A DNA stretch of 64,000 nt from Actinobacteria bacterium OV450 (lineage in GTDB: Bacteria; Actinomycetota; Actinomycetes; Streptomycetales; Streptomycetaceae), in contig LJCW01000368.1 of assembly GCA_001298555.1 (NCBI GenBank), positions 62,001 through 126,000 on the forward strand, read 5' to 3'. Below, piece by piece: positions 52,014-59,897 of the stretch. The position numbers and the translations under genes are program-made. The number at the start of each line of letters is the position of its first letter. The stretch's first letter is position 1. Below the pieces are notes generated by a model that did no database searches, was not told the origin of the DNA, and saw only the letters and a program-made list of their open reading frames with translations.

Positions 52014-52025
52014 TGCACTAGTGCA
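52014..52025. promoter_or_regulatory. operator copy 2: TGCACTAGTGCA
   Basis: A perfect 12-bp palindrome directly abutting the ribosome binding site of the GntR-TetR gene. TAAAAT at 51994-51999 is a candidate -10 box upstream of it. Binding here would block transcription or early elongation, giving autoregulation. Confidence 0.65.
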
Positions 52026-52036
52026 GAGGGGCTTCG

Positions 52037-52999
52037 GTGGGCAGACAGGCGGTACCGCGTTACAGCCAGATCGCCGGCGAACTGCGGCGGCGGATCGAGA
52101 CGGGTGAACTGGCGCCGGGCGATCGTGTGCTCTCGACCCGCGAGATCACCAAGCGGTGGGGCGTCGCGATGGCGACGGCGACCAAGGTGCTCACCGAGCT
52201 GCGCCGCGAGGGCCTGGTCCGCGCCGTCCCCGGCGTCGGGACGGTCGTAGAGGCCCCGAGCCGCCCCGTGCGCACCGCCCGACCCGCTGCCGGAGCACGC
52301 CCGGGCAGCCCGTCCGACTCGCCATCGGGCCAGCAGGCGCTCACGCTCGGACGGATCGTCGGTGCCGCAGTCAGGATCGCCGACACGGAGGGGCCGGCCG
52401 CGCTCTCGATGCGTCGGGTCGCCGCCGAGCTCGGGGTGGCGACCATGTCGCTGTACCGGCACGTGGCCGACAAGGACGACCTGCTGGTGCGGATGATGGA
52501 CACGGTCATCGCGGAGCACCCGCTGCCCGCTGACCCACCGGCGGACTGGCGCGAGGCGATCGAGTTGGTGGCCCGGCAGCTGTGGGACCTGTTCCGCCGC
52601 CACCCATGGCTCGCACCGGCACTGTCGGTGACCCGCCCTCAGATGATCACCTCGGCCCTGCCGTACAACGAGTGGATGCTCGCCACCCTGGACGCCCACG
52701 GACTCGACCTGCAGTCTGCGTTCACCGCGCACCTCATGCTGCTCAACTACGCCCGGGGTATCGCCATCAACCTGGAGTGGGAACGGGAGGCCGAGGCGCA
52801 CAGCGGCCTCGACAACAAGGAGTGGATGGACACCCAGGAGTCCGCGCTCCTGGCGGTCCTGGCCACCGGCCGGTTCCCCGCGTTCTCCCGCCTCACCACG
52901 ACCGGATACGAGCTCGACCTCGACGCCCTCTTCGAGTTCGGCCTCCAGCGCCTCCTCGACGGCCTCGCCCCACTCCTCGACGAGAACCCCGCCGGCTGA
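52037..52999 (+). CDS. GntR-TetR fusion transcriptional regulator
   Basis: A 320-residue protein with two DNA-binding heads. Residues 1-75 are a GntR winged helix ('ELRRRIETGELAPGDRVLS', 'WGVAMATATKVLTELRREGLV'). After a Pro-rich linker, about 105-155 is a TetR helix-turn-helix ('VAAELGVATMSLYRHVADKDDLL'), followed by a TetR-type ligand-binding domain. GTG 52037 has AGAGGGG about seven bases upstream. It lies divergent from a flavin monooxygenase with two identical palindromes between them, so it probably represses both and responds to the enzyme's substrate. Confidence 0.92.
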   Translation: MGRQAVPRYSQIAGELRRRIETGELAPGDRVLSTREITKRWGVAMATATKVLTELRREGLVRAVPGVGTVVEAPSRPVRTARPAAGARPGSPSDSPSGQQALTLGRIVGAAVRIADTEGPAALSMRRVAAELGVATMSLYRHVADKDDLLVRMMDTVIAEHPLPADPPADWREAIELVARQLWDLFRRHPWLAPALSVTRPQMITSALPYNEWMLATLDAHGLDLQSAFTAHLMLLNYARGIAINLEWEREAEAHSGLDNKEWMDTQESALLAVLATGRFPAFSRLTTTGYELDLDALFEFGLQRLLDGLAPLLDENPAG

Positions 53000-53134
53000 A
53001 CGAAGCACTCAAGAGGCCCCCGGGGATCCGGCTTCCAGCCGGTGGACGCTCGCCCCCCGTGCTGCGGCGGACCCGCCGGTTCACGTGCGTCGGTATCCGC
53101 GGCTGGGCCGAGCCGGTCGCTTCGTCGACCGGCC

Positions 53135-53156
53135 GGCCCCCGCGTGCCCGGGGGTC
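53135..53156. terminator. hairpin between convergent genes
   Basis: GGCCCCCG pairs with CGGGGGTC around a six-base loop, between the regulator and the PoxB-like gene. Confidence 0.6.
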
Positions 53157-53159
53157 CCG

Positions 53160-54887
53160 TCAGTCCTCGTGGCTTGACAGGACCTCCTTGACCTTGGCGA
53201 TGGCGAAGCCCCACCCCTGCGCCACCGTCGGCTTGGCCGGTACGGCCACTTCCTCGGGATTGGTCAGTACGTCCAGCAGGACCGGCCCCGGCGTCTCGAA
53301 CGCCCGGCGCACACCGTCGTGGAGTTCAGCCGGATCGGTGACACGGATCCCCGTCAGACCGAGGGCCGTGGCGACCGCGGCGAAATCGGGGTTGTCGAGC
53401 TGCGTGCCGAACTCGGGCAGGCCCGCCTGCTCCTGCTCCAGTTTGACCATGCCCAGCCGGCGGTTGTCGAAGACGACGAGCTTCACCGGCAGCCGGTACG
53501 TCCGGATCGTCATCAGGTCGCCGAGCAGCATGCTCAGGCCGCCGTCCCCGCAGAAGGCGATGGTCTGGCGCTCGGGTGCCCAGAGCTGGGCCCCGAGGGC
53601 CTGCGGCATGGCGTTCGCCATCGAGCCGAGGTTGTACGAGCCGATCAGTCGCCTGTCGCCGCGCATGCTGACGAAGCGGGACAGCCAGACGGTGGCCATG
53701 CCGGTGTCGGAGGTGAAGACGGCGTCCTCGGCGGCATACCGGTCCACCGCGGCAGCCAGGGCCTCCGGGCGGATCTCGTGGTCCCGGTTGTCCAGGGCTG
53801 CTCGCAGCCTGCCGGTCCAGCGGTGCTCGTGGCCCGGATCGGCCAGCCGCTGCTGTCCCTCCTCCCAGCGCGCGAACCGTTCCCGGGCGCCCTCCAGGTG
53901 CGTACGGTCGGAAGCCTCCTCCAGCAGCGGCAGCAGGGCGCGCAGGGTCGCCCCGACGTCGCCCGCGAGGCCCACGTCCACCGGGACCCGGCGTCCCAGG
54001 TGCTCCGCACGGGTGTCCACCTGGACGACCTTGCAGCCCGTCGGGTACCAGTCGCGGTAGGGGAAGTCGGTGCCCAGCATGAGGAGCGCGTCGCCGCTGT
54101 CGAGAGCGTGGGCCGCGGCGGGATTGCCGATGAGACCGGTCTGCCCCACCTGGAAGGGGTTGTCCCCCTCGAAGCCCTCCTTCGCCTTGAGGGTCAGCAC
54201 CATGGGAGCGGCGAGCAGGTCCGCCGCCCGGAGCACCTCGTTACGGGCCCCGTGCGCCCCGCGGCCGACGAGCAGCGTGACGCGGGACGCGGAGTTCAGC
54301 AGCTCGGCGGCCTCGGCGAGAGCCGGATCCTCGGGGCGCGTACGGGGCGCGGCGAGGGCGAAGCGCGTGGGCCGGTCCTCGCTCAGCTCCTGGTCGCCCA
54401 GATCGCCGGGGACGGTCAGCACGGCCACGCCGCCCTGGGTGACGGCGGCGCGCACGGCCGACTCGAGCATCCGCGGCATCTGGTCGGGCGAGGTGACGGT
54501 GGCGCGGTAGACGGCCACGTCACGGAAGAGCAGGTCGTTGTCCACTTCCTGGAAGTAGTCGCTCCCGACCTCGGCGAGGGGGACCTGTCCGCAGATCGCC
54601 AGGACCGGCGTGCGGCTCTTGGCCGCGTCGTAGAGCCCGTTGAGGAGGTGCACGGACCCCGGCCCGACCGTGCCCATGCACACCCCGAGGGTGTCGGAGA
54701 GCTGCGACTGCGCCGAGGCCGCGAAGGCCGCGGCCTCTTCGTGCCGGCAGCCGACCCATTCCAGGTCGTCGGTGGTGCGGATGGCGTCGGTCAGGGGGTT
54801 CAAGGCGTCCCCGACGACGCCGAAGACGTGCCGGACACCCACTTCCCTGAGTGCGTCGACGATCACGCGGGCGACGGTACGTGCCAC
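53160..54887 (-). CDS. thiamine-pyrophosphate enzyme, pyruvate oxidase/dehydrogenase (PoxB-like)
   Basis: A 575-residue three-domain TPP enzyme of PoxB length. The N-terminal domain has the catalytic Glu in 'GCRHEEAAAFAA'. The middle domain resembles the FAD/DHS-like fold. The C-terminal domain has the TPP motif starting 'FCGDGGLSMLLGD' and ending 'VVFDNRRLGM'. It would decarboxylate pyruvate or a related 2-oxoacid. The C-terminus lacks an obvious amphipathic lipid-binding helix. GTG 54887 has GAAGGG seven bases upstream. It lies 46 bp after the GltB-like gene on the same strand. Confidence 0.9.
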   Translation of the reverse strand: MARTVARVIVDALREVGVRHVFGVVGDALNPLTDAIRTTDDLEWVGCRHEEAAAFAASAQSQLSDTLGVCMGTVGPGSVHLLNGLYDAAKSRTPVLAICGQVPLAEVGSDYFQEVDNDLLFRDVAVYRATVTSPDQMPRMLESAVRAAVTQGGVAVLTVPGDLGDQELSEDRPTRFALAAPRTRPEDPALAEAAELLNSASRVTLLVGRGAHGARNEVLRAADLLAAPMVLTLKAKEGFEGDNPFQVGQTGLIGNPAAAHALDSGDALLMLGTDFPYRDWYPTGCKVVQVDTRAEHLGRRVPVDVGLAGDVGATLRALLPLLEEASDRTHLEGARERFARWEEGQQRLADPGHEHRWTGRLRAALDNRDHEIRPEALAAAVDRYAAEDAVFTSDTGMATVWLSRFVSMRGDRRLIGSYNLGSMANAMPQALGAQLWAPERQTIAFCGDGGLSMLLGDLMTIRTYRLPVKLVVFDNRRLGMVKLEQEQAGLPEFGTQLDNPDFAAVATALGLTGIRVTDPAELHDGVRRAFETPGPVLLDVLTNPEEVAVPAKPTVAQGWGFAIAKVKEVLSSHED

Positions 54888-54933
54888 AGGAATGCCCTTC
54901 GGTCCGGTGCGGCCCCCGGGGCGAGGGCGCGTG

Positions 54934-56586
54934 TCAGAGGGTGAAGCGGTCCGGGTCGGCCGCCCGCCAGTCGGATGCCCAGCCCTCGGGCGCTGATGCG
55001 AGCAGTTGTCCCGGTGCGAGCCACTCATGCAGTTCTGCGTAGGAGCGGACGGTGTGCGGGTCCACCCGCTGGACCAGCTGGTGCGGGCGCAGCCCGGACG
55101 GCTCGTCGACGCCCATCGCCGCCATGATCTGCAGGGCGCTCTTGACCGTGGCCTCCTGGAAGCGTTGCACGCGCTGCGCCTTGTCGCCGACATCAAGGGC
55201 GCGGGCGCGCCGCCGGTCCTGGGTGGCGACGCCCACGGGGCAGGTGTTCGTGTGGCAGCGCTGTGCCTGGATGCAGCCGACCGCGAACATCATGGCGCGG
55301 GCGGCGTTGGTGTAGTCGGCGCCCTGCAGGAGGCGCTTGACCAGGTCGCTGCCGGTGGCGACCTTGCCGCTGGCCCCGATCCGGATCCGGTCCCGCAGCC
55401 CCGCCCCCACGAGGGCGTTGTGCACGGTCATCAGCCCCTCGCCGAGGGGGAGGCCGACCTGGTCGGCGAATTCGAGCGGCGCGGCGCCCGTCCCGCCCTC
55501 GGCGCCGTCGACGATGATGAAGTCCGGCGTCGTGCCCTCCTCCACCATGGCCTTGCACACGGCGAGGAACTCCCGGCGCGAGCCGACGCACAGCTTGAAG
55601 CCGACGGGCTTGCCGTCGGACAGTTCACGCATCCGGGCCAGGAAGCGGACAAGTTCGCGCGGTGTGGAGTAGACGCGGTGGTAAGGCGGAGACACGATGG
55701 TCCTCCCTTGCGGGACGCCGCGGACCTTCGCGATTTCGGCATTGACCTTGGATCCCGGCAGGACCCCGCCGATACCCGGCTTGGCACCCTGGCTGATCTT
55801 CAACGACACGCACTTGACCTGCTCGTGCGCGGCCTTCTCGGCGAACTGCGCTTCGTCGAAACCCCCGTCGTCGGTCCGGCAGCCGAAGTAGCCGGTACCG
55901 ATCTCCCAGACGAGGTCCCCGCCCGGGCGCAGGTGGTACTCCGACAGTCCGCCCTCCCCGGTGTCGTGGGCGAAGCGACCCGACCGGGCGCCCGCATTGA
56001 GCGCGAGTACGGCATTGGCCGACAGTGAGCCGAAGCTCATCGCGGACACGTTGAGCAGGGCCATGTCGTACGGGCGGGTGCAGTCGGGCCCGCCTATCCG
56101 TACCCGGGGCGGGTCCGTCCGCACCGGCCGCGGCGCCATCGACGGGGTGAGGTACTCGCTGCCGGGCCGGTACAGGTCGAGCTCGGTTCCGAACGGCTCC
56201 TCGGCGTCGGTCCCCTTGGCCCGTTCGTAGACGATGCTCCGGGTGTCGCGGTCGAAGGGGCGGCCGTCGAAGTTCCGCTCGATGAAGTACTGCTGCATTT
56301 CGGGCCGCAGGGCCTCCAGGGCGAAACGGAGGTGCCCGAGCAGCGGGTAGTTCCGCAGGATCGAGTGCCGGCGCTGTACGAGGTCGTGTACGGCCACCAG
56401 CGCGAGCACGACCAGAGGGAGCGCCAAGACCCCGAACCAGGGCGCGGCCACGACGGCGGCGGCCGAGGCGGCTGCGGCGAGCAGGACGAGAAGGGCGACG
56501 AGAGGTGTCTTCAGCACGTCGTGCTTGTGTCCCGAAGTCTCCCGGCCAACCGCCTGTCCGGTGCGCGCGGGGACGCTCGTGTCCAC
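54934..56586 (-). CDS. FMN-binding glutamate synthase-family protein (single GltB-like domain)
   Basis: A 550-residue protein with two N-terminal membrane segments (about 27-70) and then the FMN-binding synthase barrel of glutamate synthase: 'LLNVSAMSFGSLSANAV', 'CVSLKISQGAKPGIGG', 'DFIIVDGAEGGTGAAP' and the Cys cluster 'CIQAQRCHTNTCPVGVATQ' that binds a 3Fe-4S centre. The glutaminase domain of GltB is absent, so it is not a complete glutamate synthase. The GTG start has only a weak binding site. Probably in an operon with the PoxB-like gene downstream. Confidence 0.9.
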   Translation of the reverse strand: MDTSVPARTGQAVGRETSGHKHDVLKTPLVALLVLLAAAASAAAVVAAPWFGVLALPLVVLALVAVHDLVQRRHSILRNYPLLGHLRFALEALRPEMQQYFIERNFDGRPFDRDTRSIVYERAKGTDAEEPFGTELDLYRPGSEYLTPSMAPRPVRTDPPRVRIGGPDCTRPYDMALLNVSAMSFGSLSANAVLALNAGARSGRFAHDTGEGGLSEYHLRPGGDLVWEIGTGYFGCRTDDGGFDEAQFAEKAAHEQVKCVSLKISQGAKPGIGGVLPGSKVNAEIAKVRGVPQGRTIVSPPYHRVYSTPRELVRFLARMRELSDGKPVGFKLCVGSRREFLAVCKAMVEEGTTPDFIIVDGAEGGTGAAPLEFADQVGLPLGEGLMTVHNALVGAGLRDRIRIGASGKVATGSDLVKRLLQGADYTNAARAMMFAVGCIQAQRCHTNTCPVGVATQDRRRARALDVGDKAQRVQRFQEATVKSALQIMAAMGVDEPSGLRPHQLVQRVDPHTVRSYAELHEWLAPGQLLASAPEGWASDWRAADPDRFTL

Positions 56587-56656
56587 GGGCCCGTCCCCGT
56601 GCTGCCGGCCGCGGCCGGCCGACAGCCCCGGGCCGCGGCCCGGGCGGAGGGTGGGA

Positions 56657-57070
56657 TCAGGTGCGGGCAGCGGTTTCCAGCGCGGCGGTGTGCTGGTGCT
56701 CGGCGCGTGTTTCGATCAGGCGGCGGAATCCGGCGAGGGCGTAGCGCTCTCCTGTGGCGGATCCTCGCCCGCGGATCCCCGCGACGGTGGCCATGAGCTG
56801 CTGGGGCTGTTCGCGCCAGCCGACGGCAAGCACCCGCAGGCCGAGGCATTCGGCGCGGCGGTGCAGGTCCAGGAGCAGCAGCAGTCCCGGGGTGTCCATA
56901 CGGGCGACCTGGTGCAGGTCGAGCATGAGCACGTCGACGCTCGTATCGCCGACGACACCCGGCAGGACTTCGTGCAGGGCCGGCTCGGCAGCCGCGTCCA
57001 GGTCTCCGATGAAGCTGATCAGGACGGTGTTGCCGCGGCGCTCGGCCTCGATGGTGAACGAAGACGTCAC
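56657..57070 (-). CDS. STAS-domain protein (anti-sigma factor antagonist type)
   Basis: A 137-residue STAS domain: 'NTVLISFIGDLDAAAEPAL', 'VDVLMLDLHQVARMDTPGLLLLL'. The position normally held by the phosphorylated Ser (Asp-Ser-Ser-Gly) reads Asp-Thr-Pro-Gly, so a Thr would be the acceptor, if any. GTG 57070 has AAGGGG five bases upstream. The GAF-PP2C phosphatase encoded nearby at 59898 could act on it. Confidence 0.85.
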   Translation of the reverse strand: MTSSFTIEAERRGNTVLISFIGDLDAAAEPALHEVLPGVVGDTSVDVLMLDLHQVARMDTPGLLLLLDLHRRAECLGLRVLAVGWREQPQQLMATVAGIRGRGSATGERYALAGFRRLIETRAEHQHTAALETAART

Positions 57071-57245
57071 GGTGCCCCTTTCTGTCGCGGCCCGGCGGAT
57101 GCGGGGCCGAAGCCCTCCATCTTCACCCGCCGCGCGGGCCGTTCCCCTCGACGCCATGCCGTGCGCCGCGGCTGATCGGTTCTCCCTTCGGGCGGCCGCC
57201 GCCCGCGGCGTGTCCGTCCACGCAACGGCCTGGCCTTGACGTGGG

Positions 57246-57989
57246 TCAGATCGCGACGCCCGTCTCACGGGCCAGCGCTTCCAGCAGGCGGTTCTGGAAC
57301 GCCTGGTCATGGACGGCCTCGTGCGGTGGTCGCCGCTGCCGGTGATACCAGTACCCGCCGGTCGTCAGGGCCTGGGAATCGTCGCTCGTGGCCAGCCACT
57401 CCTGCGTCCGGTGGCCGAGTTCGAGGTCGTCCGGCGCGTTCGGGCCTCCCATCTTCGTCGGCACCCAGCCGGGGTCAACGGCGTTGCTCAGCACACCGGG
57501 GCGCAGCCGGGCGACGGCGGCGGCGAGCGCTGTGACGAACAGCTTGCTGTCCGCGTACGAGCCCGCGCGCTCGCCCCGCCAGTCGATGCCGACAAGCGAG
57601 GGGTGGGGGTGTCCGCCGAAGTGCGAGCCGCTGCTCAGGTACACCAGGCGCCGGGGCTCGCGCAGCAGGGCCGTGAGCAGGTACGGCGCGATGATGTTGA
57701 CCGGCATGACTGCCGGGCCGCTCCACACGCCCGCATTGTGGATCACCGCGTCGGGGGGTTTCGCGTCGTTCAGCTTCTGCGCGATGCGCCGTACGGCCCC
57801 GCGGTCCGTGAAGTCGCCCACCACGATGTCCGCTCCCCGGTCCAGCAGTGGACGGAGGCCGGCCGCGCGATCCGGGTTCCGCGCGTGCACCACCACCTCG
57901 TATCCCGCGGACAGCAGCGATTGTGCTGCCGCCCGTCCCAGTCCGTCGGCGGAACCCGTCACGAGAATCCGGCACGTCTTGTGGTTCAT
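57246..57989 (-). CDS. short-chain dehydrogenase/reductase
   Basis: A 247-residue SDR. The cofactor loop is 'LVTGSADGLGRAAA', 'VIHNAGVWSG' replaces the usual NNAG, the catalytic Ser is in 'LVYLSSGSHFGG', and the Tyr/Lys pair is in 'SYADSKLFV'. Arg in 'HARNPDRA' after strand two suggests NADPH preference. GAGGAG is five bases before ATG 57989. Substrate unknown. Confidence 0.9.
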   Translation of the reverse strand: MNHKTCRILVTGSADGLGRAAAQSLLSAGYEVVVHARNPDRAAGLRPLLDRGADIVVGDFTDRGAVRRIAQKLNDAKPPDAVIHNAGVWSGPAVMPVNIIAPYLLTALLREPRRLVYLSSGSHFGGHPHPSLVGIDWRGERAGSYADSKLFVTALAAAVARLRPGVLSNAVDPGWVPTKMGGPNAPDDLELGHRTQEWLATSDDSQALTTGGYWYHRQRRPPHEAVHDQAFQNRLLEALARETGVAI

Positions 57990-58229
57990 GAGGTCTCCTC
58001 ATCGGGGCAGGAGGCCACGCGTCACGGCAGGAGGGGTGAAGCCGCCCGCCAGCTCGATCGTGCCACGGATCGCGGGCCAGGCGTCGCCCTACCCGCACAC
58101 CCCCTCTCCGATGTCGCGAGCGACGTGATTTCCCCCGTTCGGCTCCGTCCGCGAAGCACAGACCGCCCGGTCGGGCAGCGCTCAAAGCGTCACGGCACGA
58201 GCACGCCGAGATGCGTCTGCTCGTGGCGC

Positions 58230-58254
58230 GGGTGCTTGTCCGTTTACCGGGTAG
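58230..58254 (+). promoter_or_regulatory. candidate sigma-B-like promoter
   Basis: GGGT, 15 bases, then GGGTAG matches the GNNT-N14-16-GGGTAY pattern of Streptomyces stress sigma factors except for the last base. It lies about 50 bp before the holin-like gene. The rest of the 314-bp gap 57990-58303 shows nothing else clear. Confidence 0.45.
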
Positions 58255-58303
58255 GCGCGCCAGGACCACAGCGTTCGCATTGCGAAAGGAGAGGGGACTG
58301 CGC

Positions 58304-58717
58304 ATGAGCACGATAGAGCGGCAGACCCACGGCACCGATGAATCCGTGAGCGTGCTGGTCTCACGCGCTTCCCAGCAGATATCGGAGCTGGTTCGCGAGG
58401 AGATGCAGCTGGCTCGGGCGGAAATGACTCAGAAGGGGAAGCGCTTCGGGAAGGGCGGCGGCCTCTTCGGCGGGGCGGGCCTGATCGGCTTCCTGGCGGC
58501 CCAGGCCCTGGTGGCGGCCTGCATCGCAGCCCTCGCGTTGGTACTCCCGGTCTGGGCGGCGGCACTGATCGTCATGGCGGTGCTGGCGTTGGTCGCCGCA
58601 ACGATCGCCATGGCCGGAAAGAAGCAGATCGCCGAAGCGGGCGCGCCCGTCCCGGAGCAGACCATCGACAGTGTCAAGGCCGACCTGGCCCAGATCAAGG
58701 AGAAAGCGCACCGATGA
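58304..58717 (+). CDS. phage holin family (actinobacterial holin III-like) membrane protein
   Basis: A 137-residue protein: an amphipathic N-terminus ('VSRASQQISELVREEMQLAR'), a Gly-rich loop and two membrane helices (about 60-110) and a hydrophilic tail. This is the non-phage 'holin superfamily III' type common in Streptomyces beside DUF3618. AAAGGAGAGGGG lies before ATG 58304. Its stop overlaps the next start (ATGA). Probably an envelope protein, not a lysis protein. Confidence 0.85.
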   Translation: MSTIERQTHGTDESVSVLVSRASQQISELVREEMQLARAEMTQKGKRFGKGGGLFGGAGLIGFLAAQALVAACIAALALVLPVWAAALIVMAVLALVAATIAMAGKKQIAEAGAPVPEQTIDSVKADLAQIKEKAHR

Positions 58718-59088
58718 CCAACGACCCGCGAACCAATATCGGCACGCCCACTCCCGCGGAGCTGCGCGAGCAGGTCGAGTTCACCCGCGACGAGCTCGGG
58801 CAGACCGTCGAGGCGCTGGTGGACAAGACCGACATCAAGGCGCAGGCGAAGGAGAAGGCGGCCGCCGCCAAGGAACAGGCCGCCGAGAAGACCGCCGCGG
58901 TCGTCGACCAGATCTCTGTGACGGCACACCATGCCGCGCAGCTGGTGAAGGACTCGACACCCGATCCGGTTCTGGACAAGGCCGGCCAGGTCGCAAGCGT
59001 GGCACGCGCCAACCGCAAACCCCTTCTCGTGGCCGGCGCCGCTCTGCTCGTCTTCCTGCTGGTGCGGCGCCGCCGCGTAGGCCGATGA
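58714..59088 (+). CDS. DUF3618 domain protein
   Basis: A 124-residue protein: 'LREQVEFTRDELGQTVEAL' is the DUF3618 core, followed by a long charged Ala/Lys/Glu helix and one C-terminal membrane segment ('PLLVAGAALLVFLLV'). Overlaps both neighbours by four bases (ATGA). Likely a membrane-tethered coiled-coil partner of the holin-like protein. Confidence 0.88.
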   Translation: MTNDPRTNIGTPTPAELREQVEFTRDELGQTVEALVDKTDIKAQAKEKAAAAKEQAAEKTAAVVDQISVTAHHAAQLVKDSTPDPVLDKAGQVASVARANRKPLLVAGAALLVFLLVRRRRVGR

Positions 59089-59351
59089 ACGCCTCCAAGG
59101 TTGCCTACAGGCCGGTCGGGCTGGCCTTGGGCGCCGTCAGCGGTCTGATCGCCGGTGCGGTGTTCAAACAGGTCTGGAAGGTCGTGGAAGGGGACAACGA
59201 CGCTCCCAGTCCCATGGACGAAGACCGCTCCTGGAAGCAGATCCTGTTCGCCGCCGCCGTCCAGGGCGCGATCTTCGCCGTGGTCAAGGCCGCGGTCGAC
59301 CGGTCGGGGGCTGTGGCCACGCGCCGTGTGACGGGCACCTGGCCGGGCTGA
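59085..59351 (+). CDS. DUF4235 domain membrane protein
   Basis: An 88-residue protein with two hydrophobic stretches ('LGAVSGLIAGAVFKQVWK' and 'LFAAAVQGAIFAVVKAAVD'), the DUF4235 pattern. Third gene of the coupled trio (ATGA overlap). Function unknown; probably envelope-related under stress. Confidence 0.88.
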   Translation: MNASKVAYRPVGLALGAVSGLIAGAVFKQVWKVVEGDNDAPSPMDEDRSWKQILFAAAVQGAIFAVVKAAVDRSGAVATRRVTGTWPG

Positions 59352-59393
59352 CCCCGGCTCGGGCCCCGAGAGGCGGTGCGTCGGCTGGGCCGC

Positions 59394-59828
59394 TCAGGCC
59401 CGGCGCGCCGCTTCGACGTCCGGCGTGATGCGCAGGGCCGCTGCCGTTCCGCTGAGTTCGAGGAGCCGGCGGAGTTGCGGCGGAACGGGGCCCGCGACCA
59501 TGAACCGGGGGAGCCGGTGATGCGCCTGGACGAGGAGTCGGAGCAGACCGGAGTCCGCGTAGACGACTCCGGACACGTCAACGATCGTCCGCGGGGCCTT
59601 GGCCGATTGCGCATCGGTCAAGGCCCTGCGGAGCGGGGCCACGGTTGCGCCGTCGAACTCCCCGGCGAGGACGAGGACGAGGGCGCCGTCCCCGCTGTCG
59701 GGCAACTGAGTCACGCCCGTCCCGCTGAGCGTGCTCGCCAGCCAGGACCCGTAGGCCGACCGCCGGGTGTGCCGAGGGCGCGCGGTCCGGGAGGTGGATC
59801 GGAAGCGGAACGGGAGTCGCATCGGCAT
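59394..59828 (-). CDS. STAS-domain protein
   Basis: A 144-residue protein with an Arg-rich N-terminal ~30 residues, then a STAS domain: 'ALVLVLAGEFDGATVAPL' and 'IVDVSGVVYADSGLLRLLV'. The phospho-acceptor Ser is kept in Ala-Asp-Ser-Gly. It lies 69 bp downstream of the GAF-PP2C phosphatase gene on the same strand, its likely partner for dephosphorylation. Convergent with the DUF4235 gene. Confidence 0.85.
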   Translation of the reverse strand: MPMRLPFRFRSTSRTARPRHTRRSAYGSWLASTLSGTGVTQLPDSGDGALVLVLAGEFDGATVAPLRRALTDAQSAKAPRTIVDVSGVVYADSGLLRLLVQAHHRLPRFMVAGPVPPQLRRLLELSGTAAALRITPDVEAARRA

Positions 59829-59897
59829 GGCCTGTCATCGATGCTGCTGTGCGCAGGGGAGGGGTTTTCCGTGCGGATCGTCCGTCGTCATGCTGCC

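Noticed and set aside
58304..58717. Prophage lysis gene
   Set aside because: The holin-like family is a common non-phage Streptomyces envelope protein and no other phage genes are near.
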